Positions 14,124 to 21,801 of a stretch of DNA of 64,000 nucleotides are shown here, piece by piece; position 1 is the first letter of the stretch; every line of letters starts with the position of its first letter. Below the pieces are notes generated by a model that saw nothing but the letters and a program-made list of their open reading frames with translations, was not told the DNA's origin and did no database searches. Origin of the DNA: Streptomyces sp. NBC_00457. GTDB taxonomy: Bacteria > Actinomycetota > Actinomycetes > Streptomycetales > Streptomycetaceae. The stretch spans positions 5,518,001 to 5,582,000 of the forward strand of contig NZ_CP107905.1 of the NCBI RefSeq assembly GCF_036014015.1, given 5' to 3'. The translations under genes and the position numbers were made by a program.

Positions 14124-15395
14124 GTGGACACGATTGCCAGCTTCTTCAGCTTCATCACGACACCTGTCTCCTGGGTCATCGTCCAGTTCCACACGGTGTA
14201 CGGCGCCATCTTCGGCGAAGACACCGGGTGGGCCTGGGGCCTGTCCATCGTGTCCTTGGTGATTCTGATCCGTATCTGCCTGATCCCGCTCTTCGTGAAG
14301 CAGATCAAGGCGACCCGGGCGATGCAGACGCTGCAGCCCGAGATGAAGAAGATCCAGGAACGCTACAAGAACGACAAACAGCGTCAGTCCGAAGAGATGA
14401 TGAAGCTGTACAAGGAGACGGGTACCAACCCGCTCTCCTCGTGCCTTCCCATCCTGGCGCAGTCGCCGTTCTTCTTCGCTCTGTACCACGTGCTCAACAG
14501 CATCGCGAACAACGACACCATCGGTTCCATCAACCAGAACCTGCTGGACAGCGCGCAGAAGGCACACATCTTCGGCGCTCCGTTGGCCGCGAAGTTCACC
14601 GACAGCGCCTCGGACGTCGCCGCCCTCGACGCCTCGCTGACCACTGTCCGCATCATCACCGCGGTCATGATCGTCATGATGTCGGCGTCGCAGTTCTACA
14701 CGCAGCGCCAGCTGATGACGAAGAACGTCGACACCACGGTGAAGACGCCGTTCATGCAGCAGCAGAAGATGCTGATGTACATCTTCCCGGTCATGTTCGC
14801 CGTCTTCGGCATCAACTTCCCGGTCGGTGTCCTCCTCTACTGGCTGACCACCAACGTGTGGACCATGGGCCAGCAGATGTACGTCATCCGCAACAACCCG
14901 ACTCCGGGTTCCAAGGCGCAGGCCGCGTACCTGGAGCGCCTGTACAAGCACGTCACGCACCACGGCAAGACGCGTGGCCGTGGTGAGAAGGCCATCGTCA
15001 AGGCCATCGTGGCCAAGGGCCGTGACCGCAACGAGTACGAGCGGAAGTTCATCAACGGCCTGAGCAAGGCGGGCCTCGCGGCTCAGGCTGACGGCACCGT
15101 GGTGAAGGGCGAGACCGCGACCGTCGTGCAGAGCGAGGACGGTACGCCGACGACCGCCACGCCCAGGCGCCAGCAGCCGAAGCGGCAGTCCAAGTCCCAG
15201 CGGCAGGGCGGCGCAGCAAAGGCGGCCGGCGAGTCCTCCGAGCCGAAGACGTCACTGAGTAAGTCCGATGAGCCCGAGGACGCCAAGCCCGCCGCGAAGA
15301 AGGCCGCGCAGAAGCCCGGTGGCGGTGGCCGCAGCAAGGCCCAGTCCGGGCAGCGCAAGGGTCCGCAGCGGCCCAAGTCCCCGACCAAGAAGTAA
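14124..15395 (+). CDS. yidC: Membrane protein insertase YidC/OxaA
   Basis: The 423-residue polytopic insertase folds and integrates inner-membrane proteins alone or with SecYEG. There is no cleavable signal. The first segment is followed by '[43 protein letters not shown]' with the conserved groove arginine, and then a C1-type coiled-coil and later hydrophobic segments to about residue 255. The Lys/Gln/Pro-rich cytoplasmic tail (290-423) probably contacts ribosomes. The GTG start at 14124 has AAGGAG upstream. It is co-transcribed with yidD and jag. Confidence 0.95.
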   Translation: MDTIASFFSFITTPVSWVIVQFHTVYGAIFGEDTGWAWGLSIVSLVILIRICLIPLFVKQIKATRAMQTLQPEMKKIQERYKNDKQRQSEEMMKLYKETGTNPLSSCLPILAQSPFFFALYHVLNSIANNDTIGSINQNLLDSAQKAHIFGAPLAAKFTDSASDVAALDASLTTVRIITAVMIVMMSASQFYTQRQLMTKNVDTTVKTPFMQQQKMLMYIFPVMFAVFGINFPVGVLLYWLTTNVWTMGQQMYVIRNNPTPGSKAQAAYLERLYKHVTHHGKTRGRGEKAIVKAIVAKGRDRNEYERKFINGLSKAGLAAQADGTVVKGETATVVQSEDGTPTTATPRRQQPKRQSKSQRQGGAAKAAGESSEPKTSLSKSDEPEDAKPAAKKAAQKPGGGGRSKAQSGQRKGPQRPKSPTKK

Positions 15396-15410
15396 GAAGG
15401 AGTCCATCCC

Positions 15411-15923
15411 GTGACGGAAGGCACCACCTCCGCCGCTGCCGAGGGCGCAGACACCCTGACCCGCCTGGAGCAGGAGGGCGAGATCGCGGCGGACTACCTT
15501 GAGGGTCTGCTGGACATCGCCGATCTCGACGGCGACATCGATATGGATGTCGAGGCTGACCGCGCGGCTGTGTCGATCATCAGCGACTCCGGGACCCGTG
15601 ACCTGCAGAAGCTGGTCGGCCGTGACGGTGAGGTGTTGGAGGCCCTCCAGGAGCTCACGCGGCTGGCCGTGCACCGGGAGACCGGGGATCGCAGCCGCCT
15701 GATGCTGGACATCGCGGGCTACCGGGCCAGGAAGCGTGCGGAGCTCTCCGAGCTGGGCGCGAAGGCGGCTGCTGAGGTCAGGAGCAGCGGTGAGCCCATG
15801 AAGCTGAAGCCGATGAGTCCTTTCGAGCGCAAGGTCGTGCACGACGCGGTCAAGGCCGCGGGTCTGCGCAGTGAGTCCGAGGGCGAGGAGCCGCAGCGGT
15901 TCGTCGTTGTACTTCCCGCCTGA
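15411..15923 (+). CDS. jag: Jag/KhpB family RNA-binding protein (KH and R3H domains)
   Basis: The 170-residue protein starts at GTG 15411. An acidic N-terminal segment precedes a Jag-type KH domain (about 40-95, 'ISDSGTRDLQKLVGRDGEVLEALQELTRLAVHRE'). A C-terminal R3H region follows with 'RSRLMLDIAGYRARKRAELSELG' and 'MSPFERKVVHDAVKAAGLRSESEGEEPQRFVVVLP'. Proteins of this type bind RNA and affect cell elongation in other Gram-positives. It directly follows yidC (15 bp), its usual position. Confidence 0.93.
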   Translation: MTEGTTSAAAEGADTLTRLEQEGEIAADYLEGLLDIADLDGDIDMDVEADRAAVSIISDSGTRDLQKLVGRDGEVLEALQELTRLAVHRETGDRSRLMLDIAGYRARKRAELSELGAKAAAEVRSSGEPMKLKPMSPFERKVVHDAVKAAGLRSESEGEEPQRFVVVLPA

Positions 15924-16049
15924 TCGGTCCCTGCGGTTCTCCGGCCCCGTCTGCCCGGCAGGCGGGGCCGAACTTTGTCAGCCTGATAGTTCTGGTGGTT
16001 CTCGTGGTCGGCGTTCGGTGCGCCGAGGCGGTACGGAAGGACGGTCCCC

Positions 16050-16766
16050 GTGACGGAGGCAGTGGAGCTTCCCCCTGTGCCGGAGCAGGCGCGCGAGGTG
16101 TTCGGCGATCGCTTCGGTGATGCCGTGCGCTATGCCGAGCTGCTCGCCGAGGCGGGCGTGCAGCGCGGTCTGATCGGCCCACGCGAGGTGCCCCGGCTGT
16201 GGGAGCGGCACCTGCTGAACTGCGCTGTGCTCTCCGAGGTCGTGCCCGAGGGGGTGACCGTGTGCGATGTCGGCTCGGGCGCCGGCCTGCCCGGCATTCC
16301 TCTGGCACTCGTCCGGGAGGACCTGAAAATCACGCTGCTGGAGCCGCTGCTGCGCCGCACCACCTTCCTGACCGAGGTCGTGGAGCTGCTGGGGCTCGAT
16401 CATGTGACGGTGGTGCGCGGCCGAGCCGAGGAAGTCATGGGGAAGCTGACGCCGGTGCATGTCGTCACAGCACGGGCCGTGGCACCACTGGACCGATTGG
16501 CCACGTGGGGCATCCCGCTGCTGCGCCCGTACGGCGAGATGCTTGCGCTCAAGGGTGATACGGCCGAGGAGGAGCTCAAGAGCGCGTCCACGGCGCTGAG
16601 CAAGCTCGGGGCCGTGGAGACGTCCATCCTCCATGTGGGCGAGGGAGTGGTGGATCCGATGTCCACCGTCGTCCGCGTAGAGGTCGGAGAGAGCCCCGGA
16701 GGCGTGCGCTTCGCGGCGAAGCGTGCGAAGGCGGCGCGGACGGGGCGGGCACGTCGACGCCGTTGA
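16050..16766 (+). CDS. rsmG: 16S rRNA (guanine-N7)-methyltransferase RsmG
   Basis: The 238-residue AdoMet-dependent enzyme methylates N7 of G527 (E. coli numbering) in 16S rRNA. The SAM-binding motif VCDVGSGAGLPGIPLAL is at 71-87, followed by 'LLEPLLRRTTFLTEVVELLGL' and 'ARAVAPLDRL'. The basic C-terminal tail RAKAARTGRARRRR is common in actinobacteria. GTG start with GGAAGG upstream. Loss of RsmG is known to give low-level streptomycin resistance and antibiotic overproduction in Streptomyces. It stands before parAB, its usual neighbour. Confidence 0.95.
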   Translation: MTEAVELPPVPEQAREVFGDRFGDAVRYAELLAEAGVQRGLIGPREVPRLWERHLLNCAVLSEVVPEGVTVCDVGSGAGLPGIPLALVREDLKITLLEPLLRRTTFLTEVVELLGLDHVTVVRGRAEEVMGKLTPVHVVTARAVAPLDRLATWGIPLLRPYGEMLALKGDTAEEELKSASTALSKLGAVETSILHVGEGVVDPMSTVVRVEVGESPGGVRFAAKRAKAARTGRARRRR

Positions 16767-16845
16767 GATGAGTGGGTGCGTGAGGTGCGCCGCTGATCCG
16801 TCCTGACGACGACACGTACTCCACACAAGCTGCCAAACCTACGCA

Positions 16846-16871
16846 GGCCGGAGTGTCGCGACACTCCGGCC
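16846..16871 (+). terminator. Perfect palindrome after rsmG
   Basis: GGCCGGAGTGTCG (16846-16858) is followed directly by its exact reverse complement (16859-16871), 80 bp after the rsmG stop. There is no T run. A rho-independent-like terminator is the simplest reading, but a protein-binding site is possible. Confidence 0.45.
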
Positions 16872-16889
16872 AGGGCGGCTGTGCATCGT

Positions 16890-16903
16890 GTTTCACGTGA
16901 AAC
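16890..16903. other. parS site 1 (ParB-binding)
   Basis: Exact 14-bp GTTTCACGTGAAAC upstream of parA. Together with a preceding GTG it creates a spurious start 'MFHVK'. Confidence 0.93.
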
Positions 16904-17040
16904 GTCGCTCATTGCTGCACGGCATCATCAGTCGCGGCCGCGCCGCGGCCGAACCTCGCGACCGAAAGCCTCTCGGATCACTCGGTGAGGCGCCAGCTTC
17001 CGATTCCGGCGGCTCTCGGTCCCCCTCGGGGGGCACGGAG

Positions 17041-17067
17041 TTGTCCACAGAGGTGGAATTCTCCACA
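17041..17067 (+). promoter_or_regulatory. Pair of DnaA boxes upstream of parA
   Basis: TTGTCCACA (17041-17049) matches the Streptomyces consensus at all nine bases. TTCTCCACA (17059-17067) has one change. They lie in the same orientation 18 bp apart start to start, about 85-110 bp before the preferred parA start. DnaA binding is predicted, not shown. Confidence 0.6.
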
Positions 17068-17151
17068 GAACAACAGGCCTCACTGGTTCACGACCCCGAA
17101 GACATGGGAGGCTCTGTTCATTGCGAGCCTGAAGTCGAGGAGAGTGAATCC

Positions 17152-18177
17152 TTGCGGTCCGACGCCAACATCGCGGGACCGATGACCGATCCGGTCCCCG
17201 GTCCCCGTACCGAGTCGATGGGGGACGATGTTTCACGTGAAACACCGCCCCCGATGGACGACACTCCCATCGGTCGTGCTGCCCAATTGGCGGTGGAGGC
17301 TCTGGGCCGCGCCGGCGAGGGCCTGCCACGGCCTGAGCAGACCCGGGTCATGGTGGTCGCCAACCAGAAGGGGGGCGTGGGCAAGACAACGACGACCGTC
17401 AATCTTGCCGCTTCGCTGGCCCTGCATGGTGGCCGTGTCCTGGTGATCGACCTCGACCCCCAGGGCAATGCGTCCACCGCCCTGGGAATCGACCATCACG
17501 CCGAAGTTCCTTCCATCTACGACGTGTTGGTCGAGAGCAAGCCGCTCTCGGAAGTCGTTCAGCCGGTCCCTGATGTCGAGGGCCTCTTCTGTGCACCCGC
17601 CACGATCGATCTCGCCGGTGCGGAGATCGAGTTGGTGTCCCTGGTGGCACGAGAGAGCCGGCTGCAGCGAGCCATCCAGGCCTACGAGCAGCCGCTGGAC
17701 TACATCCTCATCGACTGCCCGCCCTCGCTCGGCCTCTTGACGGTCAATGCGCTGGTGGCCGGCGCGGAGGTCCTCATCCCCATCCAGTGCGAGTACTACG
17801 CGCTGGAAGGCCTGGGCCAGCTGCTGCGCAACGTCGACCTGGTGCGGGGGCACCTCAACCCCACCCTGCATGTATCGACGATCCTGCTCACCATGTACGA
17901 CGGCCGGACGCGCCTTGCATCCCAGGTCGCGGACGAGGTGCGCAGCCACTTCGGGGGCGAGGTGCTGCGGACGAGCATTCCTCGCTCGGTCCGCATCTCC
18001 GAGGCACCGAGCTATGGACAGACGGTGCTGACCTACGATCCCGGATCGAGCGGTGCGCTGTCCTATCTTGAGGCGGCACGAGAAATCGCACTGAAGGGCG
18101 TGGGCGTCACCTACGAAGCGACGCACGCCCACATCGGTGCTCAGAGCGACCCGAACATGGTGGAGGGGATCCAGTGA
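17152..18177 (+). CDS. parA: Chromosome partitioning ATPase ParA
   Basis: A Walker-type deviant ATPase whose dynamic DNA binding positions ParB-parS complexes during sporulation septation. The deviant P-loop KGGVGKTTT is followed by VLVIDLDPQGNAS and the ParA motif 'YILIDCPPSLGLLTVNAL'. I prefer the TTG at 17152 (341 residues) because AGGAG lies 9 nt upstream. Alternatives are ATG 17182, 17218 or 17254 and a weak GTG at 16888 made by parS; all share the core from VMVVANQKGG. A second parS is inside the coding region. The stop overlaps parB as GTGA. Confidence 0.9.
   Translation: MRSDANIAGPMTDPVPGPRTESMGDDVSRETPPPMDDTPIGRAAQLAVEALGRAGEGLPRPEQTRVMVVANQKGGVGKTTTTVNLAASLALHGGRVLVIDLDPQGNASTALGIDHHAEVPSIYDVLVESKPLSEVVQPVPDVEGLFCAPATIDLAGAEIELVSLVARESRLQRAIQAYEQPLDYILIDCPPSLGLLTVNALVAGAEVLIPIQCEYYALEGLGQLLRNVDLVRGHLNPTLHVSTILLTMYDGRTRLASQVADEVRSHFGGEVLRTSIPRSVRISEAPSYGQTVLTYDPGSSGALSYLEAAREIALKGVGVTYEATHAHIGAQSDPNMVEGIQ
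17230..17243. other. parS site 2, inside parA
   Basis: Exact GTTTCACGTGAAAC in the parA frame, encoding V-S-R-E-T near the N-terminus; TGTTTCACGTGAAACA matches over 16 bp. Confidence 0.93.
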
Positions 18178-19274
18178 GCGAGCGACGGAGGGGGTTGGGC
18201 CGTGGTCTCGGCGCACTGATCCCTGCAGCCCCGACGGAGAAGACGGTGCCTCCAGTGGTGGGGGGCGCTGCTTCCGCGTCCCCCACAGCGGTGCCGGTGC
18301 TGACGAGCGACCGTGGAGTGGCCGCGGCCAAGGTGGCCACGCTGCCGCCTGTTTCACGTGAAACCGAGGAGCCGTCGGTGAACGGCGTGGCGGAGGCGCC
18401 CGCGTCTCCCATGGGCGCCCACTTCGCCGAGATCCCTCTCGACGCCATCACGCCGAACCCGCGTCAGCCGCGTGAGGTCTTCGACGAGGATGCGTTGCAG
18501 GAACTCGTCACCTCCATCAAGGAGGTCGGTCTCCTTCAGCCGGTCGTCGTACGGCAGATCGGCCCTGCCCGTTACGAGCTCATCATGGGCGAGCGGCGCT
18601 GGCGGGCCTGCCGTGAGGCGGGGCTCGAGGCGATCCCGGCGATCGTGCGGGCCACGGACGACGAGAAGCTCCTCCTGGATGCCCTCCTGGAGAACCTGCA
18701 CCGTGCTCAGCTGAACCCGATCGAAGAGGCGGCTGCCTACGATCAGCTACTGAAGGACTTCAACTGCACGCACGATCAGCTGGCGGACCGCATCGGCCGG
18801 TCCCGCCCTCAGGTCTCCAACACCCTGCGCCTGTTGAAGCTCTCGCCGAAGGTCCAGAATCGGGTGGCCGCCGGTGTGCTCTCCGCCGGGCATGCGCGGG
18901 CGCTCCTGTCCGTCGACGACCCGGAGGAGCAGGAGAGGCTGGCTTACCGGGTGGTGGCCGAGGGGCTCTCGGTTCGCTCTGTCGAAGAGATCGTGACCCT
19001 GATGGGCTCCCGCCCGCAGAAGGCCCAGCGTTCCAAGGGACCCCGGGCCGGAGCCCGGGTCTCCCCGGCTCTGACCGATCTGGCGTCCCGTCTCTCGGAC
19101 CGCTTCGAGACGCGGGTGAAGGTGGACCTGGGACAGAAGAAGGGCAAGATCACGGTCGAGTTCGCCTCGATAGAGGATCTTGAGCGCATCCTCGGCTCGC
19201 TTGCTCCCGGCGAGGGTCCTGTCCTGCAGAAGAGTCTTCTGGACGAGGACGACGCTGAGGACTCCGAGGACTGA
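18174..19274 (+). CDS. parB: Chromosome partitioning protein ParB
   Basis: The 366-residue CTP-dependent clamp loads at parS and spreads along DNA. The N-terminal ParB/Srx domain begins at about 85 ('IPLDAITPNPRQPREVFDEDALQELVTSIKEVGLLQPVVV'). The CTP-binding arginine patch GERRWR is at 139-144. A helix-turn-helix 'DQLADRIGRSRPQVSNTLRLLKL' follows, and the C-terminal dimer region resembles other ParBs. The first ~80 residues are low-complexity and contain a parS-encoded VSRET. GTG start overlaps parA. A strong terminator follows. Confidence 0.97.
   Translation: MSERRRGLGRGLGALIPAAPTEKTVPPVVGGAASASPTAVPVLTSDRGVAAAKVATLPPVSRETEEPSVNGVAEAPASPMGAHFAEIPLDAITPNPRQPREVFDEDALQELVTSIKEVGLLQPVVVRQIGPARYELIMGERRWRACREAGLEAIPAIVRATDDEKLLLDALLENLHRAQLNPIEEAAAYDQLLKDFNCTHDQLADRIGRSRPQVSNTLRLLKLSPKVQNRVAAGVLSAGHARALLSVDDPEEQERLAYRVVAEGLSVRSVEEIVTLMGSRPQKAQRSKGPRAGARVSPALTDLASRLSDRFETRVKVDLGQKKGKITVEFASIEDLERILGSLAPGEGPVLQKSLLDEDDAEDSED
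18351..18364. other. parS site 3, inside parB
   Basis: Exact GTTTCACGTGAAAC within the poorly conserved N-terminal region of parB, translated as V-S-R-E-T. Confidence 0.93.
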
Positions 19275-19313
19275 TCCTCCGGCCGCCCGGTCGTTGTGCC
19301 TTGGGCGGTCTGC

Positions 19314-19356
19314 AGAGCGGGCCGTGTCCGGTGTGTACCGGAACACGGTCCGCTCT
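19314..19356 (+). terminator. Terminator of the parAB operon
   Basis: AGAGCGG...CCGGT pairs with ACCGG...CCGCTCT over about 19 bp with one mismatch and one bulge. It is followed by TTGCTTTTT, a classic intrinsic terminator 40 bp after the parB stop. Confidence 0.85.
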
Positions 19357-19454
19357 TTGCTTTTTGGCAGTATCGATCGAATCGCAATCGTGGATACGAT
19401 GCGTTCGGGTATGGCGCATCCACCCGGCAGCACCTCTCAGGGGAGGCAGAGGCC

Positions 19455-19712
19455 ATGCGAACGGTGAGCCGCACCGGACTGGTGAGCGCGGGCCTCGGGC
19501 TGGGCGCGGTCGGCGGATTCGTCGGCAGCCTGCTCCGGGAACGAAGCGCCCTGACGGCCGCCCGCGACGCGGCAGGCGAAGGAAGCGAGGAACAGCCTTC
19601 ATGGGGCGCCGGCTCGTACCGCTCACGCTGGACAACCTTCAGGACCTTCCCAAGCGCTGTCGCACGTGTGTCTTCTGGGAGCTGGACCCAGTCAGTGGCG
19701 AAGCCGCGGTAA
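19455..19712 (+). CDS. Possible small membrane protein overlapping the GNAT gene
   Basis: An 85-codon frame opens at ATG 19455 with a strong GGGGAGG ribosome site. It encodes a Gly-rich hydrophobic helix (about 8-28, 'GLVSAGLGLGAVGGFVGSLL') followed by a charged region. The last ~110 bp overlap the start of the next gene in another frame, where codon use looks like that gene's shadow. It may be a real short protein, or a leader peptide coupling translation to the GNAT gene. I do not recognise a family. Confidence 0.35.
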   Translation: MRTVSRTGLVSAGLGLGAVGGFVGSLLRERSALTAARDAAGEGSEEQPSWGAGSYRSRWTTFRTFPSAVARVSSGSWTQSVAKPR

Positions 19713-20218
19713 AGGCGGGCACCCCGGCGCTGGAGAAGGAAGCCTGGATCTCCGCCGTCCTGCTGGACTGGGGATCCTGCGGCCGAGTCGTGTACGTCGA
19801 TGAAGTGCCCGTGGGTTTCGTGCTGTACGCCCCTCCCGCCTACGTCCCCCGGTCGACGGCGTTTCCCACGAGCCCTGTCTCCCCTGATGCCGTCCAGCTG
19901 ATGACCGCTTTCATCATGCCGGGCTACCAGGGCCAAGGGCTGGGCCGGGTGATGGTGCAGACGGTCGCGAAGGATCTGCTGCGCCGGGGCTTCAAAGCGA
20001 TCGAAGCCTTCGGGGACGCTCGTTGGTCGGAGCCGGCCTGCGTGCTGCCTGCCGACCATTTGACGGCCGTGGGCTTCAAGACGGTCCGGCCTCACCCCAC
20101 CTATCCACGACTGCGTCTGGAGCTGCGGACGACGCTCTCCTGGAAGGAAGACGTGGAAATGGCGTTGGACCGATTGCTGGGGGCGGTTCAGAAGGAGCCG
20201 GTGCTGCGGCCGCTGTAG
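19601..20218 (+). CDS. GNAT family N-acetyltransferase
   Basis: The 205-residue protein starts at ATG 19601 (MGRRLVPLTLDNLQDLP). An N-terminal 'RCRTCVFWELDP' precedes a GNAT core with the acetyl-CoA loop 'IMPGYQGQGLGRVMVQTVAKDLLRRGFKAIEAFGD' near 105-140. The substrate is unknown. It follows parB in other Streptomyces and is convergent with trxA. The open frame extends about 100 codons upstream without family similarity, so the shorter start is used. Confidence 0.85.
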   Translation: MGRRLVPLTLDNLQDLPKRCRTCVFWELDPVSGEAAVKAGTPALEKEAWISAVLLDWGSCGRVVYVDEVPVGFVLYAPPAYVPRSTAFPTSPVSPDAVQLMTAFIMPGYQGQGLGRVMVQTVAKDLLRRGFKAIEAFGDARWSEPACVLPADHLTAVGFKTVRPHPTYPRLRLELRTTLSWKEDVEMALDRLLGAVQKEPVLRPL

Positions 20219-20235
20219 AGACCTCTACGACAAGC

Positions 20236-20269
20236 GAATGGGCCAGCCCCCTCAGAGGCTGGCCCATTC
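20236..20269. terminator. Bidirectional terminator between GNAT gene and trxA
   Basis: GAATGGGCCAGCC (20236-20248) pairs with GGCTGGCCCATTC (20257-20269). It lies between convergent genes and two bases before parS site 4. Confidence 0.8.
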
Positions 20270-20271
20270 GT

Positions 20272-20285
20272 GTTTCACGTGAAAC
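20272..20285. other. parS site 4
   Basis: Exact GTTTCACGTGAAAC in the convergent GNAT-trxA gap, directly after the terminator hairpin and ending 6 bp from the trxA stop. Confidence 0.93.
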
Positions 20286-20290
20286 ATCGA

Positions 20291-20623
20291 CTACTCGGCG
20301 ATGAAGTCCTCGAGGTCGCGGACGATCGCGGCCTTCGGCTTCGCGCCGACGATGGTCTTGGCGACCTCGCCGTTCTGGTAGACGTTCAGCGTCGGGATGG
20401 ACATGACGCCGTACTTGGCGGCCGTACCCGGGTTCTCATCGATGTTCAGCTTGACGATCTCGATCTTGTCGCCGTACTCGGCGGCGATCGCCTCGAGGGA
20501 CGGCGCGATCTGGCGGCACGGACCGCACCAAGCGGCCCAGAAGTCCACCAGAACGGGCTTGTCGCTCTTGAGGACGTCCTGCTCGAAAGAGTCGTCGGTT
20601 ACATGCTTCAGGGTGCCGGCCAC
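20291..20623 (-). CDS. trxA: Thioredoxin
   Basis: The 110-residue disulfide reductant has the active site WCGPC (Cys33, Cys36), the preceding 'PVLVDFWA' strand and the cis-proline loop 'SIPTLNVYQNG'. The GTG start at 20623 has AAGGAG upstream. It is the second gene of the trxB-trxA operon (41-bp gap), so it is recharged by its own reductase and shares the SigR-type promoter upstream of trxB. Confidence 0.97.
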   Translation of the reverse strand: MAGTLKHVTDDSFEQDVLKSDKPVLVDFWAAWCGPCRQIAPSLEAIAAEYGDKIEIVKLNIDENPGTAAKYGVMSIPTLNVYQNGEVAKTIVGAKPKAAIVRDLEDFIAE

Positions 20624-20664
20624 GGCGGGCTCCTTAACTGGTTGGTGCGTGGGGCGGAAGGGGG

Positions 20665-21633
20665 TCAGACAGCGGTCTTCTCGGGCTCGGCCTGCTCCTC
20701 GTCCGCCAGGGCGGAGAGGAAACGCTCGGCGTCGAGAGCGGCGGAACAGCCGGTGCCGGCCGCGGTGATCGCCTGGCGGTAGGTGTGGTCCACGACATCA
20801 CCGGCGCCGAAGACACCGGTCAGGTTGGTGCGCGTCGAGGGGGCGTCGACCTTCAGGTAGCCCTCGTCGTCCAGGTCGAGCTGGCCCTTGAAGAGCTCGG
20901 TGCGCGGGTCGTGGCCGATCGCGATGAACAGGCCGGTCACCGGCAGGTCCGAGAGCTCGCCGGTCTTGACGTTGCGCAGCTTCAGACCGGACAGCTTCTG
21001 GTCGCCCTGGACCTCGGCCACCTCGCTGTCCCAGACGAACTTGATCTTCGGGTCGGCGAAGGCGCGCTCCTGCATCGCCTTGGAGGCGCGCAGAGTGTCA
21101 CGGCGGTGGACGATCGTCACGGACTTTGCGAAGCGGGAGAGGAAGGTCGCCTCCTCCATCGCGGTGTCGCCGCCACCGATCACGGCGATGTCCTGCTCCT
21201 TGAAGAAGAAGCCGTCGCACGTGGCACACCAGGAGACGCCCCGCCCGGAGAGAGCGTCCTCGTTCGGCAGGCCCAGCTTGCGGTGCTGCGAGCCGGTGGC
21301 GATGATCACGGCCTTCGCCTGGTGGACCGTGCCCGCGGTGTCCGTGACGGTCTTGATCTCACCGGACAGGTCGACGGCCACCACATCGTCCGGGATGAGC
21401 TCGGCACCGAAGCGCTCGGCCTGGGCGCGCATGTTGTCCATGAGCTCGGGGCCCATGATGCCGTCCTGGAAGCCCGGGAAGTTCTCCACGTCGGTGGTGT
21501 TCATCAGGGCACCACCCGCCGTGACGGCGCCCTCGAACACCAGCGGCTTCAGCGACGCGCGTGCGGTGTACAGCGCCGCCGTGTAGCCGGCGGGCCCTGA
21601 GCCGATGATGATCACGTTACGGACGTCGCTCAC
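20665..21633 (-). CDS. trxB: Thioredoxin-disulfide reductase
   Basis: The 322-residue FAD/NADPH flavoenzyme has an FAD-binding motif [16 protein letters not shown] (11-26), the redox-active CATC (Cys136, Cys139), the NADPH-binding motif '[18 protein letters not shown]' and the C-terminal FAD motif '[24 protein letters not shown]'. It reduces TrxA with NADPH. GTG start at 21633. A GGGAAT-N18-GTT promoter lies 70-100 bp upstream, as expected for the disulfide-stress regulon. Confidence 0.97.
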   Translation of the reverse strand: MSDVRNVIIIGSGPAGYTAALYTARASLKPLVFEGAVTAGGALMNTTDVENFPGFQDGIMGPELMDNMRAQAERFGAELIPDDVVAVDLSGEIKTVTDTAGTVHQAKAVIIATGSQHRKLGLPNEDALSGRGVSWCATCDGFFFKEQDIAVIGGGDTAMEEATFLSRFAKSVTIVHRRDTLRASKAMQERAFADPKIKFVWDSEVAEVQGDQKLSGLKLRNVKTGELSDLPVTGLFIAIGHDPRTELFKGQLDLDDEGYLKVDAPSTRTNLTGVFGAGDVVDHTYRQAITAAGTGCSAALDAERFLSALADEEQAEPEKTAV

Positions 21634-21703
21634 GGCTTGATTCCTCGTCTCTGGACTGCGTCAGTACGGCCAGTGGAGCCCTTTCGGAACTCTCACCCCA
21701 CCC

Positions 21704-21730
21704 AACGGATCCTAAGGGGCGTGCATTCCC
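21704..21730 (-). promoter_or_regulatory. SigR-type (thiol-oxidative stress) promoter of trxBA
   Basis: On the minus strand GGGAAT (21730-21725) and GTT (21706-21704) are separated by exactly 18 bp. This matches the Streptomyces SigR consensus GGGAAT-N18-GTT. trxBA is a founding SigR target in S. coelicolor, so the assignment is well supported. Confidence 0.85.
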
Positions 21731-21801
21731 GGTGTACCCGGGCACACGGAGAGTGGACACGGTACGGGATACCACGCAGGACAGAAACGAAGCGTTCGGG
21801 C

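Larger units (their letters stand above)
16767..17151. promoter_or_regulatory. rsmG-parA intergenic control region
   Basis: This 385-bp segment is open in the parA frame from a GTG at 16888, but I treat it as non-coding. It contains a 26-bp perfect palindrome, one parS, an exact DnaA box TTGTCCACA (17041-17049) and a one-mismatch box TTCTCCACA (17059-17067). parA transcription must start here. Confidence 0.55.

Noticed and set aside
16888..17151. N-terminal extension of ParA from GTG 16888
   Set aside because: The start lies in parS, lacks a good ribosome site, and the extra sequence is low complexity; the TTG at 17152 has AGGAG.
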